From Methanomicrobiales archaeon (GTDB lineage Archaea > Halobacteriota > Methanomicrobia > Methanomicrobiales > Methanospirillaceae): DNA of 64,000 nucleotides. The translations under genes and the position numbers were made by a program. The notes under the pieces are model-generated. The model saw only the letters and a list, made by a program, of their open reading frames with translations, was not told the origin of the DNA and did no database searches. Of the stretch, positions 53,718 to 62,949 are shown one piece after another. The stretch is from NCBI GenBank assembly GCA_012729535.1, contig JAAYCY010000030.1:26069-90068 (forward strand). The letters are read 5' to 3'. Each line of letters begins with the position of its first letter. The first letter of the stretch is position 1.

Positions 53718-55466
53718 ATGCAGTTTTCACCATATGCCTCCCTGCTTCTCCTATCTTCCCTGGTATCCATAGCTCTTGCCGGATATGCATCACACCGGAT
53801 ACATGACAAGGTAATGCGATCATTTTTATACCTCATGACCGGTGTTTTTTGCTGGTCTTTTTCTTACTTTCTTGAATCGGTATCTTCATCTGTTATATTC
53901 AAGTTATTCTGGTCAGTTATCTCTGTAATTGATCTCGTTGTTCCGGTCTTTTTCCTGTTTTTTGTTCTCCAGTTCACGAGGACTTCTGACCGGATACCGC
54001 CGATTATGTTCTATTCCCTGCTTATCATCCCCTGTATCAGTTTGTTTCTTTCAGCAACGTTTCCTTTTCATGGTCTTGTCTGGCCGGAAATTTACCTGAT
54101 TCATACGTTTTTTGCCGGTTTCTCTCTTGTCTATATTCATGGAGCATGGTACTGGGTAGAGATAATGTATAGTTTTCTTCTATACTTCACTGCTGCTGGT
54201 ATATTACTCAAATCAGCCATCCAGTTACCTCCCGCATATTCTGTCCAGATGTGGCTGGTATTTGTAAGTTCACTCTTTCCGTTCGTCTCTAGTCTTCTCT
54301 ATGCCTTTGCTTCTCCAGTTTTCCGGGGGATTGATATTACTCCGTTTTCATTTATTCTGACCGGAATTGTCCTTTTTTATGCGATAACCCGTTACTCTCT
54401 CTTTGATTTAATTCCGATAGCCCACAAGCAGATCATCCTGGATATGCAGGAAGGGGTTATTGTTCTGGATAATGACTCCCGGATAGTGGAGATGAATCCT
54501 GCTGCTGTCCAGTATCTTCCGGTAACAAAGGATATTATCGGAGAGCATTACTCAGCTCTTTTTCCCAATCTCCCCTTAAGCTTCAAAGATGAATCCGGGG
54601 TTTATGTCACCCGGACGGGTATTTCAAAGGTCTCTGACCGGTGGCTGGAATTTCGGGAGTATCCGATAAACCAGGAGAAAAACCCTTTAAAAGCTGATGG
54701 AAGACTCATCCTCTGTATTGATGTTACCGAACGGGAGTTCTCCAGGCAGGAAATTTCTACAAGAAATGAACAACTTCAACATGAGATCTCTGAACGACGT
54801 GCCGCTGAAGAAAGCCTCAGGCAGGCAAATAAAAAACTGGGACTTCTTTCCGGTATTACCCGGCATGATATCCTGAACTCGGTGACGGTGGTGAACGGAT
54901 ATGCCCGGATGCTGCAGGAACCCGGAAATGAAAAGGATCCCGATGCACTATCTCGAATTATCGAGGCCGGTGAAAAGATAGTTGAGATAATTTCTTTCAC
55001 CGGTGTGTATGAAAACATGGGCACAACAGCTCCCCGGTGGATTAGGGTTGAGAGTATATTCAACGAACCGGATATCATCCCGCTTACGGAAAAGATGTCC
55101 TTTTCACTGGATATTTCCGGACTCTTCGTATATACAGATCTCATGTTTTCAAGGGTTTTTTATAATCTGCTTGATAATACCCTCCGGCATAGTAAAGGGG
55201 CTTCAAAAGTCCGGGTTTTCGGGGAAGTCAGGAACCATAGTTACATCCTTGTGTATGAGGATAACGGGACCGGAGTTCCTTCTGAAGAAAAAGAGATAAT
55301 ATTCAGACAGGGTCATGGGAAAAATACCGGTCTTGGGTTATTTTTAATCCGGGAGATCCTGGATATCACCGGTATCCGGATACATGAATGCGGGGTTTAT
55401 GGAGAAGGGGCCAGGTTTGAGATGATTATTCCGGAAGGCAGATTTCGTTTCGAGAGAGATGAATAA
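53718..55466 (+). CDS. Membrane histidine kinase with 7TM N-terminus and PAS domain
   Basis: From MQFSPYASL the protein has 582 residues; a TTG at 53703 is in frame but less likely. Seven to eight membrane helices (residues about 5-220) resemble the histidine-kinase 7TM input region. A PAS domain follows (about 230-340, DMQEGVIVLDNDSRIVEMNP), then a coiled coil, an H-box H near 383 (ITRHDILNSV), and an HATPase with NLLDNTLRHSKG, EDNGTGVP and GLGLFLIREI. It autophosphorylates and would pass phosphate to a receiver; the only receiver in this window is at 32318. It lies between toxin-antitoxin remnants. Confidence 0.9.
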   Translation: MQFSPYASLLLLSSLVSIALAGYASHRIHDKVMRSFLYLMTGVFCWSFSYFLESVSSSVIFKLFWSVISVIDLVVPVFFLFFVLQFTRTSDRIPPIMFYSLLIIPCISLFLSATFPFHGLVWPEIYLIHTFFAGFSLVYIHGAWYWVEIMYSFLLYFTAAGILLKSAIQLPPAYSVQMWLVFVSSLFPFVSSLLYAFASPVFRGIDITPFSFILTGIVLFYAITRYSLFDLIPIAHKQIILDMQEGVIVLDNDSRIVEMNPAAVQYLPVTKDIIGEHYSALFPNLPLSFKDESGVYVTRTGISKVSDRWLEFREYPINQEKNPLKADGRLILCIDVTEREFSRQEISTRNEQLQHEISERRAAEESLRQANKKLGLLSGITRHDILNSVTVVNGYARMLQEPGNEKDPDALSRIIEAGEKIVEIISFTGVYENMGTTAPRWIRVESIFNEPDIIPLTEKMSFSLDISGLFVYTDLMFSRVFYNLLDNTLRHSKGASKVRVFGEVRNHSYILVYEDNGTGVPSEEKEIIFRQGHGKNTGLGLFLIREILDITGIRIHECGVYGEGARFEMIIPEGRFRFERDE

Positions 55467-55543
55467 TAAAAATTTCATGACTTCCTTTGGCATGCCTATC
55501 AAATTCATATCCGGCTTTTCTGAGTTTTTTAAAGGTCACGTGC

Positions 55544-55810
55544 TCACATGCTCGGAATAATGCTCATGCACTCAATCTCTATTGGTATTAACATTTGAGT
55601 TACCTGAAAGTTGTCATGTGATGTAATCAGGGAGAGGGTCCCCATGTTCGATACACGATTCATTTTTTTTCTGGCTACATCCTGAGCAATTTCCATCGTT
55701 TCTGCAATGGTTCGTCCTTCAGCGATTAATCCCTGAATTACCTCACTGGTTGCTAAATATGTTCCTTCTTCAAGTTTTTTTATCGTTATCGGAATCAAGT
55801 ATTTCTCCAT
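55544..55810 (-). CDS. HicB-like antitoxin fold protein, 88 aa
   Basis: The start MEKYLIPITIKKLEEGTYLAT with the helix GRTIAETMEIAQDVARKKM is typical of the HicB RNase H-like fold, which binds and inhibits HicA mRNA interferase. No HicA toxin gene can be seen on either side. Its C-terminus (FQVTQMLIPIEIECM) does not show the usual ribbon-helix-helix or HTH DNA-binding tail. It may be an orphan or may belong to a DUF1902-type family. Confidence 0.55.
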   Translation of the reverse strand: MEKYLIPITIKKLEEGTYLATSEVIQGLIAEGRTIAETMEIAQDVARKKMNRVSNMGTLSLITSHDNFQVTQMLIPIEIECMSIIPSM

Positions 55811-55960
55811 ATCAAAGTATTAGTAAGAGAATTATAATGATACTTCTTAAGACAGAATATCATAGATGAATCCATTAATTTCATAATGATTTTTTTATAT
55901 GGTATGTAAATTAACAATCCCGCATTTTTTCGGTGTATAATTGTATCTGAATTTTTATCA

Positions 55961-56740
55961 TTAGTATTCGGGTTTGACATTATTCTTTTCAAACCAGGTT
56001 TTTACCCGGTCAAGTACCTTATCTGTAATTTCAAGGGCTGATACAGCAGCAGGTCTGATGAATACATCTGCCGGAATACTATCTGGAACACCATTTGGAT
56101 ACCTTGTCGGAATATACAATCCGTCTAGTGGTGCAGCTTTGGGCCGCAAAGTTAGATAATCTGAATCATACTCTCCACATCTGTGAATGAGTTTGTTTAT
56201 CGAACGGCCGGTAACAAGTTCTTCCCCCTGGGCATAGAGATATGCTTTTAATACTTTTTCTGTAATTTGTTATGCCAGAAAACAGACAAGGTGAAAACAT
56301 TCGGCATCAAAAAGTGCCTGTGCTCCTTTTCTGTCTGCTTCAGCCTGCATAAGCCAGCGAAGTCCTTCTTCATGGGGTGCTTTTTTATACATTATCTTTC
56401 CATTTTTTAGTATTTCTTTGATGAATGGATTATCCTTATTTCGCACAAATTCAGCGGGTGTATATAGGATCAAATCTGTAGGAACAGAAGGCAGGAGGAT
56501 TTTATAGAAATGTGATAACCGTTCAACAAACGGGAGATCCGTTTCCATTATGACAAAAATATCAAGGTCACTGAGTCGTCCGGCGGTATTCATGGCACAG
56601 GAGCCAAATAGAATTATTTTTAGTGCTCCCATCTCTTTTAATAATTCAGTAAGCCGGTTTAACTCAGTTTTCATCTCCTGAAGATGTTTGGTACGTAACT
56701 GAATCTCAAGTTCTTTATGAGTGGTATGGGAGTCTAACAT
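55961..56740 (-). pseudogene. Fused MNT-HEPN gene interrupted by an in-frame TAA
   Basis: The first part (56740 down to 56273, 156 codons) encodes a nucleotidyltransferase with FGSCAMNTAGRLSDLDIF (GS, ten residues, DxD) leading into HEPN helix 1. A TAA at 56272-56270 interrupts it. The same frame then continues without a shift to 55961, giving QITEKVLKAYLYAQGEEL and LYIPTRYPNGVPDSIPADVF, a characteristic HEPN C-terminal half. In related HEPN proteins the stop position would be Q (CAA to TAA), so one point mutation accounts for the break. A shorter TTG-start ORF at 56149 is only its tail. The gene would produce a fused protein if the stop were read through. Confidence 0.8.
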
Positions 56741-56744
56741 AATG

Positions 56745-57124
56745 TTATTTAACGAATTGAGTTGCCCAATCCAAGATAACTTTCATGATCTCAATTGCTT
56801 CATCAGGCGATAGAATTTCATCTTCAATGCCCCCATATCTTCCAATTACTGCATAAGGAGTTAATAATGCAATTGTTTCAATATTGATAGGCAATGTAAT
56901 ATGGGTTTCCTGTATAAGATAAGCACATTCTGATAAATCATGAGTTCTTTTGAAAGGGAGGTTTTGGGCAAACATTACCGCTTTTAATGATTTTTCTACG
57001 GCTTGTTGAGCATGGAAACGATAATATGAGGCTTTATTTCTTTAATCTGTGATAAAGCAAGAGCTGCATCATAATCGGCAAATGCAAGCTCCAGGAATCT
57101 CTCACTTTCTTGCTGTTGATTCAT
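56745..57124 (-). pseudogene. Frameshifted HEPN-domain gene
   Basis: The reading frame starts at ATG 57124 (MNQQQESERFLELAFADYD) and stops at 56996 after 42 codons. The continuation of the HEPN fold appears in another frame: YYRFHAQQAVEKSLKAV, through to 56745. Restoring one base near 57026-57028 (CCTCA-TAT) joins them into a ~127-residue HEPN protein with the family's AQQA-EK-LKA helix. Its start overlaps the MNT gene by 23 bases, as in an intact pair. The toxin half is therefore dead or reduced while the antitoxin half remains. Confidence 0.8.
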
Positions 57125-57428
57125 AGAGTATTTTTCCTTCTGAAAGAGCCCAATATAATACGGTCCCAGGAACTGGTTTTGATGCTTCATCTTCACTATA
57201 AACGAGAATATCTACTCCTACCCCAGGTGCAACTCTTCCGATTGCGTTCCGGTAGGTAACCATTTTTCTTCCTCTTTTTTGAATATCTTTTACAATGACT
57301 AAAAGATCAAGGTCAGATTCCTCGGTGGCTTCACCTCTGGCATATGATCCAAAGAGAATTATTTGTGAAGGCTCTTCTACGTTTAATATTTTTTTTGCAG
57401 ATGTCTGAATTTGCTCATCAGAGAGCAT
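57102..57428 (-). CDS. MNT-type nucleotidyltransferase, partner HEPN broken
   Basis: This 108-residue protein has FGSYARGEATEESDLDLLV, i.e. GS, ten residues and D-x-D, and a third D in VGVDILVYSEDE. The fold is complete and the sequence looks functional. Its normal partner, the HEPN gene that overlaps its 3' end by 23 bases, is frameshifted, so this antitoxin has no intact local toxin. Confidence 0.88.
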   Translation of the reverse strand: MLSDEQIQTSAKKILNVEEPSQIILFGSYARGEATEESDLDLLVIVKDIQKRGRKMVTYRNAIGRVAPGVGVDILVYSEDEASKPVPGTVLYWALSEGKILYESTARK

Positions 57429-57661
57429 AGGATATAATATGTGTCCAAATATGATAGGGTTTATCTTGAAAAATATAATAATCTCAGAAACACCGTTATC
57501 AATGAAGATAAAGATTTTTAAAATTTCTTGAAAAGAGAGTAGTAATCTATGATCACTGAATACTTTAGTTTGACAATATCAATGGGAATGATCCATGAAG
57601 AGTCTGGATATTTTTACTATTTTCGTAAGTATTTTATGAATTTAAGGACAAATGCACGGTT
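57429..57661. other. Intergenic promoter region between divergent toxin-antitoxin modules
   Basis: About 230 A/T-rich bases separating the MNT gene from the DUF104 gene. TATA-like stretches occur on both strands (for example around 57470-57480 and 57610-57640). A frame starting at 57551 runs into no recognisable protein. Confidence 0.35.
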
Positions 57662-57913
57662 ATGATAAAGACAATTCGTGCACATTATACTGGTTCTGTT
57701 TTCAAACCTATTGATAAAGTAGATCTTCAAGAGGACATTGATGTTACTATTTCAATAATCGTTGATGACTCTGATAAATCAGAAGATCTTTGGGATATTT
57801 TGGATAGAAATACTGGCATTGTAGATGGTCCACCAGAATGGTCCTCAGAGCATGATCACTATATTCATGGAACTCCAAAAAAAAGAAATAATGGAGTAAC
57901 CATTAATCTATGA
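57662..57913 (+). CDS. DUF104 (AF2212-like) antitoxin
   Basis: This 83-residue protein begins MIKTIRAHYTGSVFKPIDKVDLQE, the DUF104 signature (short beta strands with GxVFKPL). The family pairs with PIN-domain RNases as VapB-like antitoxins. The ATGA overlap with the next gene (57910) confirms a toxin-antitoxin pair, but the toxin is broken (see next entry). Its C-terminal tail (DHYIHGTPKKRN) should bind the toxin. Confidence 0.85.
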   Translation: MIKTIRAHYTGSVFKPIDKVDLQEDIDVTISIIVDDSDKSEDLWDILDRNTGIVDGPPEWSSEHDHYIHGTPKKRNNGVTINL

Positions 57914-58180
57914 AAAATTTCACTGCTGAATCAATATTTATTGATACTTCTTTTTTTATAGCACTTATGAATGAATCTGATCAGTATCATATGAATGCAA
58001 AAAAGTTTTCGAAAATTATTCGAGTGAACAATCCTTTATTTCTAACAGAAGGAATTATTTTAGAACTTGGAGGTGCATTCTGTAAAAAAAGGTCCGGAAG
58101 TCATTATGATTGTCTCTATAAGTGACGTAGTTATTTTTGCATCATTTTTGAAAAAAAATTATCCTGATAATATTTTATTA
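57910..58180 (+). pseudogene. Broken PIN-domain toxin (VapC-like)
   Basis: The reading frame starts with the PIN phrase IFIDTSFFIALMNESDQYH (first Asp), continues to the conserved E in IILELGGAF, then reaches an A7 run at 58084-58090 where coding quality is lost (stop at 58125). Another frame continues a little (IMIVSISDVVIFASFLKK) and then runs into the convergent helical-repeat gene. A frameshift in the A run plus loss of the C-terminal half, which carries the last two catalytic Asp, is the simplest reading. The product cannot be an active RNase. Confidence 0.7.
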
Positions 58181-59766
58181 AACTTATCTTCAGTCGCTGC
58201 TGCTTCTTTTTCTTTTCCCTGCATCCGATATGCTTCAATGAGAGCCGGATAAATTTCAGTGACTTTGCTTCCTGGTTTTTTCAGGAGTTTTTCACAGATT
58301 CCAATGGTCCGTTTGGGATACCCGGACTGGTTTAAAAAACGTGCCAGATGGATCATGGCATCTTCTTCAGGAAATCCTGCCTGTGTTGACCTTTTGACAA
58401 GTTCGAGACCTCTTTTGATATCTTTTCGCAAAAGGAATTGATATCCTTCCAGGAGATAGGCATATTGGTTCAGTCCTTTTTCTTTAAACATGGGAATAAA
58501 CTCTGTCATCTCATCCATCTTACCCAGTATTCCGGCAAGATACAAGGATACGCCTGATTCTGAAAGAAGTCTGCCTTCCCTCATGTTCTCAGTGAGGAAT
58601 TCAAAAGCTTTTTTGTCCTCTCTTTTTTCCAGTAGTTCATCCAATGTATCATACAACTCTTCCTCCGGGTCTTCGTATTTCTCATCCTGATTTATGGTAT
58701 CACTCCATAATCGTGGATTATTTCTGAATTTCTCTATGGTTTTACTCCGGATGTCCGGATAATTTCTCTCCATCTCATCCATCAGGGACGGTATGATATC
58801 TGAAATCCCGGTATCCTCCAGGTGATATAACATTTCAAAAACCTGAATTTCATCTCCGCCGGTCTCTGTCTGAAGGGTTGTAAGAAACCCGGGCTCATTA
58901 ATGGCGTCAGTATGCAGTGATTTTATCAGTCGGTTTCCTATGGCATATTCGGATGTGTATTTTTTTATGCTATTCAGACAGGTATGCAGGTGAAGTGATA
59001 TTGAAGGGTTTTGAGCCGGATTTTGGTCAAATATTTTTTTAGCAAGAGCATATCCGTTATCACCGACAGCTGCTGCAACTAAAAATCCGGGTAATGCTTC
59101 ATATGGTCCTTCATTTTCCAGAGTATCATAGATATTATCGCTGATGCCTTCAAGGTAGATCTTTAAAAAGTCGACAAAATAATAGAGTTCGACTTCATAA
59201 TTTTCCCGGATACCATATCGCTGTAATATTTCCAATCCGGTGATTACCTCCCGCATAGGGAGACCAGAGAGGCATGAATAATCATCCGGATATTCCAGGA
59301 CGTCTTCATCAATGGTGAGATCGGTAATTTCTTCAGATTCGAGTATTTTTTTCCAAATGGTAATTGCTTCATCTTTTTTGTCAAGTGTTCCGGCAGCGAT
59401 GAAAGCGATAAGGAGATCAACTGTTGTTTCCTGGTTTATTATGAGGGAAGAGAGTAACTCTTTCATCTCCTTCTTTTTTCCCATTGCACCCAGATGGCCG
59501 GCTAAATTGAGGTTTAAATCCGGATGTTTTTCCAGGTTATTGTTTTGGGATATGAGATTGATTGCTTCTTCGTGTTCTCCAAGCAGGGTCAGTAATGATT
59601 CTCGTGACTTCAGAATAGATAATTCATCCGGGTACCTGGTCCCGAGGTTGGTTATTTCAGTATAGATGTCCAGTAACTGTAAGTCTGTAAGTTTTTCTCC
59701 GATGAGGTCAAATCCGTCACTGGATGAGCATACGTTGTCAAGTTCGCCAAAGAAAGTAACCATCAA
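58159..59766 (-). CDS. Helical-repeat (TPR-like) protein, 535 aa
   Basis: A soluble 535-residue protein with degenerate TPR/Sel1-like helical repeats throughout (ITNLGTRYPDELSILKSRESLLTLLGEHEEAI, given in part; AILGKMDEM; IGICEKLLKKPGSKVTEIYPAL). It is acidic, with no signal peptide or membrane helix, so it is cytoplasmic. The start may be either of the two adjacent ATG codons (59764-59766 or 59761-59763). Function is unknown. The stop region overlaps the remnant of the PIN gene by about 20 bases. Confidence 0.72.
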   Translation of the reverse strand: MMVTFFGELDNVCSSSDGFDLIGEKLTDLQLLDIYTEITNLGTRYPDELSILKSRESLLTLLGEHEEAINLISQNNNLEKHPDLNLNLAGHLGAMGKKKEMKELLSSLIINQETTVDLLIAFIAAGTLDKKDEAITIWKKILESEEITDLTIDEDVLEYPDDYSCLSGLPMREVITGLEILQRYGIRENYEVELYYFVDFLKIYLEGISDNIYDTLENEGPYEALPGFLVAAAVGDNGYALAKKIFDQNPAQNPSISLHLHTCLNSIKKYTSEYAIGNRLIKSLHTDAINEPGFLTTLQTETGGDEIQVFEMLYHLEDTGISDIIPSLMDEMERNYPDIRSKTIEKFRNNPRLWSDTINQDEKYEDPEEELYDTLDELLEKREDKKAFEFLTENMREGRLLSESGVSLYLAGILGKMDEMTEFIPMFKEKGLNQYAYLLEGYQFLLRKDIKRGLELVKRSTQAGFPEEDAMIHLARFLNQSGYPKRTIGICEKLLKKPGSKVTEIYPALIEAYRMQGKEKEAAATEDKFNKILSG

Positions 59767-60387
59767 TAGTTATTGTATGTCCGGGGTAATGATTGTTGAG
59801 AAATAATTTTGGTGAACTCAGTATTACTTAAAAGAGAGATATATTCTCAATTTTCTCAATTCCCCCATTTTATGTGATAATTATGGTGAAAAAACCTCAA
59901 TTCTGAACTAACTCGTAATTACTGAGTTTTTAGGGAAATTGTGGCATTATGCTCATTAATGGTGATATAACTGATATTATGTGGGTATTTTATGTTCCGG
60001 GTAGTCAATGAGAGGAGAAAAATGTAGAAGGTAGGGGAGTCAGGTATTGGAAATGCGTTATCCGGGTTTTTTTCACGAAAATAAAAAGAGAGATATAATT
60101 TTGGGGTAAAATTTGGGATTATAAATGCTCTTGAGGTTAAATTCTCATTTTTTTTAGATTTGAGATGCCTTATGGCGTATTTATTGATTTATCGTGGAAT
60201 TTATGAGTATTTTTTGTGCTATCCGGGGTGGTAACAGGTCACATTGAAATATGGCCCGGAAAATGATTCGGTAGATTGACGGTATGCCCGGATCGGGGTG
60301 TGAGGTATATAAATGGTAGGGTAAAGGAGAGGGTGAATAGCATGTAGATATGGTAACAGTATTAAAAACTCTCAAAAAAAGGGGGAT
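59767..60387. other. Long intergenic region, no gene seen
   Basis: About 620 A/T-rich bases between two minus-strand genes. The 59820-59920 part has TATA-like stretches for the helical-repeat gene. An inverted repeat AACTC-GTAATTACT-GAGTT near 59911-59929 is followed by T residues on the plus strand. No frame on either strand has convincing coding character, and no tRNA-like fold was found. Confidence 0.45.
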
Positions 60388-61626
60388 TTAACTTGAACAT
60401 TGTGAACATTCGTCACTTGGACAGAGAGGAGTTTCCTTTTTACATACTCCGGAAGATACCCAGGTACTACCGAGTTTCCAATGAAGTTGTGCTCCTCCTT
60501 TATCTCCCTTACCAAATGGACTTGTCCAGAAAGGTGCATTTGATGTATTTACGTAGAAAATCTGGGGTTGACAACGATCCCATTTGAATGGATCAGTATT
60601 ACCAGAGGCAGAAAATTCATTCCATGGTTGTTCAGAATAACCCCATTTCGATTTAATCGGGATTTTCCAATTATCAACGGTTGTAGTATATGTGAATTTT
60701 GCAACACATGAACCGGTACCTACTTTTTCTCCATTTGGTTTTGTAGTATAACATTGACAAATATCCTGATACACGGGAATTATCGCTGCACTTTCATCAA
60801 TTTCTGTTTCCTCCTCGGTATCATCCTCAACCACACACTTGTCAATATTACCACTTACATAAAATTCAACGTCGTTGTAATCAGGTTCTCCTGATTTCCA
60901 GTCCTTTTTTAATAAATCTTCATAGGAAACCAAATATTTGTGGTAAGTTCCTCCTGTAGTATTAAAGAGTGTAATTGCACCGTGTTCTTCTCCATCAGGA
61001 TTTCTTGAGGCTTGTCCGGTATAATAGGTTTGATCATCACTCGTTTTGCTTGTTCCCATATCTGCAGTATCTGCAAATTTTAATTCATCACCAACTTCAA
61101 AAGTTCCCAGACTCCATGTTGTTCCCAATGGATGTCCGGATGTTTTTGGATCTCCTTTGGTCCAGCCTAATGCCTGATATCGGGGGCCAGCCAGATAAAA
61201 TGTGTTCTTATATCCTGCTTTAGAAAATGCAAATTCAACAATTATTTCCGAAGTGTTATCCATCACACACAATGATTTTCCTAAACCTGATGAAGAATCA
61301 TCAACGTCTATTTCTGTAGTTGCAGTTGGTAATGGAGTAGGTGTTGGTGTTTGTGTTGGAGTCGCGGTTGGTGTTGATTTTCCCAGATTGGTAAAACTTT
61401 CAGGATCCGGATACTTGTCATCATCAATGATTGCCTGATAGTCAGCAACTGATCCAGAGAGAGATGCAGATTGAGAAACATTTCCTATGTAAATATCCAT
61501 TCCAACAGGTTTTCCTAGTCCGGTGTTTGTTTCGGATCCAGCAATTCCAATAACTGAAATTGTCATTAGTAAAATCAAAGTACACCATTTGTAATTGATT
61601 TTCAGAAATCTGTTCATTTTTTTCAC
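60388..61626 (-). CDS. Secreted DUF4114-like Cys-rich protein
   Basis: This 412-residue protein has a signal peptide (residues about 1-30). A Thr-Pro repeat linker lies at about 84-105. A DUF4114-type domain follows with the pattern EPDYNDVEFYVSG (often D-Y-N-D in calcium-binding beta proteins). A C-terminal module carries CVAKFTYTTTV, SEQPWNEF and DRCQPQIFY; it reappears in the pilin-like protein at 62098. Nine or more cysteines occur in the last 150 residues. It lies 9 bases after the pilin gene in the same operon, which suggests that it decorates or caps the filament. Confidence 0.68.
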   Translation of the reverse strand: MKKMNRFLKINYKWCTLILLMTISVIGIAGSETNTGLGKPVGMDIYIGNVSQSASLSGSVADYQAIIDDDKYPDPESFTNLGKSTPTATPTQTPTPTPLPTATTEIDVDDSSSGLGKSLCVMDNTSEIIVEFAFSKAGYKNTFYLAGPRYQALGWTKGDPKTSGHPLGTTWSLGTFEVGDELKFADTADMGTSKTSDDQTYYTGQASRNPDGEEHGAITLFNTTGGTYHKYLVSYEDLLKKDWKSGEPDYNDVEFYVSGNIDKCVVEDDTEEETEIDESAAIIPVYQDICQCYTTKPNGEKVGTGSCVAKFTYTTTVDNWKIPIKSKWGYSEQPWNEFSASGNTDPFKWDRCQPQIFYVNTSNAPFWTSPFGKGDKGGAQLHWKLGSTWVSSGVCKKETPLCPSDECSQCSS

Positions 61627-61635
61627 CTTTTCAAA

Positions 61636-62094
61636 TCATTTTTTTATCAGATATTCAATTATAATCGCGTCACCATTGGTCATTATTACTTTTTTATTTC
61701 CATTAATTATCGATTCAAAATCTATTGACTTATCATTAGAAGGATCTTTCCAACAGATTATATCTCTTGAGAGTGCTGAAAAATCTTCGGCATAATAAAA
61801 TCTACTAGGATTTACTGGTATTCCTGTCTCACATCGAGTCTTATTAGCATACTCAGTATTCAAAAAGTACGTTAATTTCTTAGGATCAAACGTATCTCCT
61901 CCTTCATGTCTGACAACAATCGCAAAATATGATCCATTACAATCGATGCATGAAGAACTCAAGACTGCTTTCTCCTTTGCCTGTGGTGGAGGAGTTGAGG
62001 TCATAAAAACTGTGACAATTCCAATTCCTGTGATCACAATTGCAACCAAGAGGATTGCTCCAACAATTTCTGATACTGCATGTTCTCTTTTCAT
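61636..62094 (-). CDS. Archaeal type IV pilin-like protein (A)
   Basis: This 152-residue protein starts MKREHAVSEIVGAILLVAIV, a class III signal with the cleavage site before the hydrophobic helix, as in PilA/DUF1628 archaeal pilins. The pilin hallmark H-x-G-G-D appears in VVRHEGGDTF. A Cys pair SSCIDCNGSY lies near the start of the globular part. It should be processed by the archaeal prepilin peptidase and polymerise. It is followed directly by the DUF4114-like gene and preceded by another pilin gene 3 bases away. Confidence 0.85.
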   Translation of the reverse strand: MKREHAVSEIVGAILLVAIVITGIGIVTVFMTSTPPPQAKEKAVLSSSCIDCNGSYFAIVVRHEGGDTFDPKKLTYFLNTEYANKTRCETGIPVNPSRFYYAEDFSALSRDIICWKDPSNDKSIDFESIINGNKKVIMTNGDAIIIEYLIKK

Positions 62095-62097
62095 GAT

Positions 62098-62949
62098 CTA
62101 CCCACATGATGCTTTTGCACTTTTTGATCTATTAAGTCGCCAGACTACGCTTTTAGAGAATTTAACCGCGATGATATCTTTCCCTGAACCTGAGGAAGTA
62201 AATACTTCCTGAGGAACTACTGTACTGACTCCATCAAAGTTATTCCAGGGTTTTCCTGTCTCATGAACAGGTATAGATACCTCTGTTGAAGTTGTGTTAT
62301 ATGTAAAGTAAGCGGTACATTTATCACCAGAACAATCATCCTCACAACCGCTACTATTAGTCTTTGTTGGACTAATGAGAACTGGAATCAGTTCACCAGT
62401 TGGATCATTACATCCCCACGGATTATTTTCTTTGACACAGGGACTCTCCCGGATTTTATCCGTAAACTCCGCCCTGGACATTGTAGATTTAAATGGATAA
62501 TATCTTGTATCCAAACCTGCAGGCTCTGAATTACTATTAAAAATAAACCGTAATGTTTGTCCGCTTTTCCACATATCTGAAGTAGTCCAGTTTTCTCGTC
62601 CTGATAAACTACTACTGCCAATACTAGGATACATACAATCTTCAGGTGTACCTTCGTATACCCAGTCTGGATCATCCATTCTTTCTAGTTTTCCATCTTT
62701 TGTCTGAAGGAAGAACTGAAGTTTTTGTCTTTCTAATGTTTCACCACCACCATGGTACATAATAATTTCATAACTGCTAGTGGGATCACACTGTACACAA
62801 TAGGAACTAATTGACGCCTTAGGGGTTTCCTCAGGTGGTGGTGTTGAAAGTAAGATCACCCCGAGTATACTCATACCTCCAATTACAACGCCGATCAGAA
62901 TGACTGCCCCAATTATTTCTGATACAGCAACTTCATGCCTCATACTCAT
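62098..62949 (-). CDS. Large archaeal pilin-like protein with extra Cys-rich module (B)
   Basis: This 283-residue protein starts MSMRHEVAVSEIIGAVILIG. The pilin hallmark appears as YHGGGETLERQKL (H-x-G-G-E). It is much larger than pilin A and carries an added C-terminal module: KCTAYFTYNTTS, GKPWNNF and VVPQEVF, which matches the one in the DUF4114-like protein. Cysteines cluster (CVKENNPWGC, GCEDDCSGDKC). This suggests covalent cross-linking on the surface. The stop lies 3 bases from the next gene. Confidence 0.83.
   Translation of the reverse strand: MSMRHEVAVSEIIGAVILIGVVIGGMSILGVILLSTPPPEETPKASISSYCVQCDPTSSYEIIMYHGGGETLERQKLQFFLQTKDGKLERMDDPDWVYEGTPEDCMYPSIGSSSLSGRENWTTSDMWKSGQTLRFIFNSNSEPAGLDTRYYPFKSTMSRAEFTDKIRESPCVKENNPWGCNDPTGELIPVLISPTKTNSSGCEDDCSGDKCTAYFTYNTTSTEVSIPVHETGKPWNNFDGVSTVVPQEVFTSSGSGKDIIAVKFSKSVVWRLNRSKSAKASCG

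Noticed and set aside
58067..58252. 61-residue ORF following the PIN gene start
   Set aside because: Its start lies inside the PIN frame; only a short stretch resembles PIN continuation and the rest is antisense to the helical-repeat gene.
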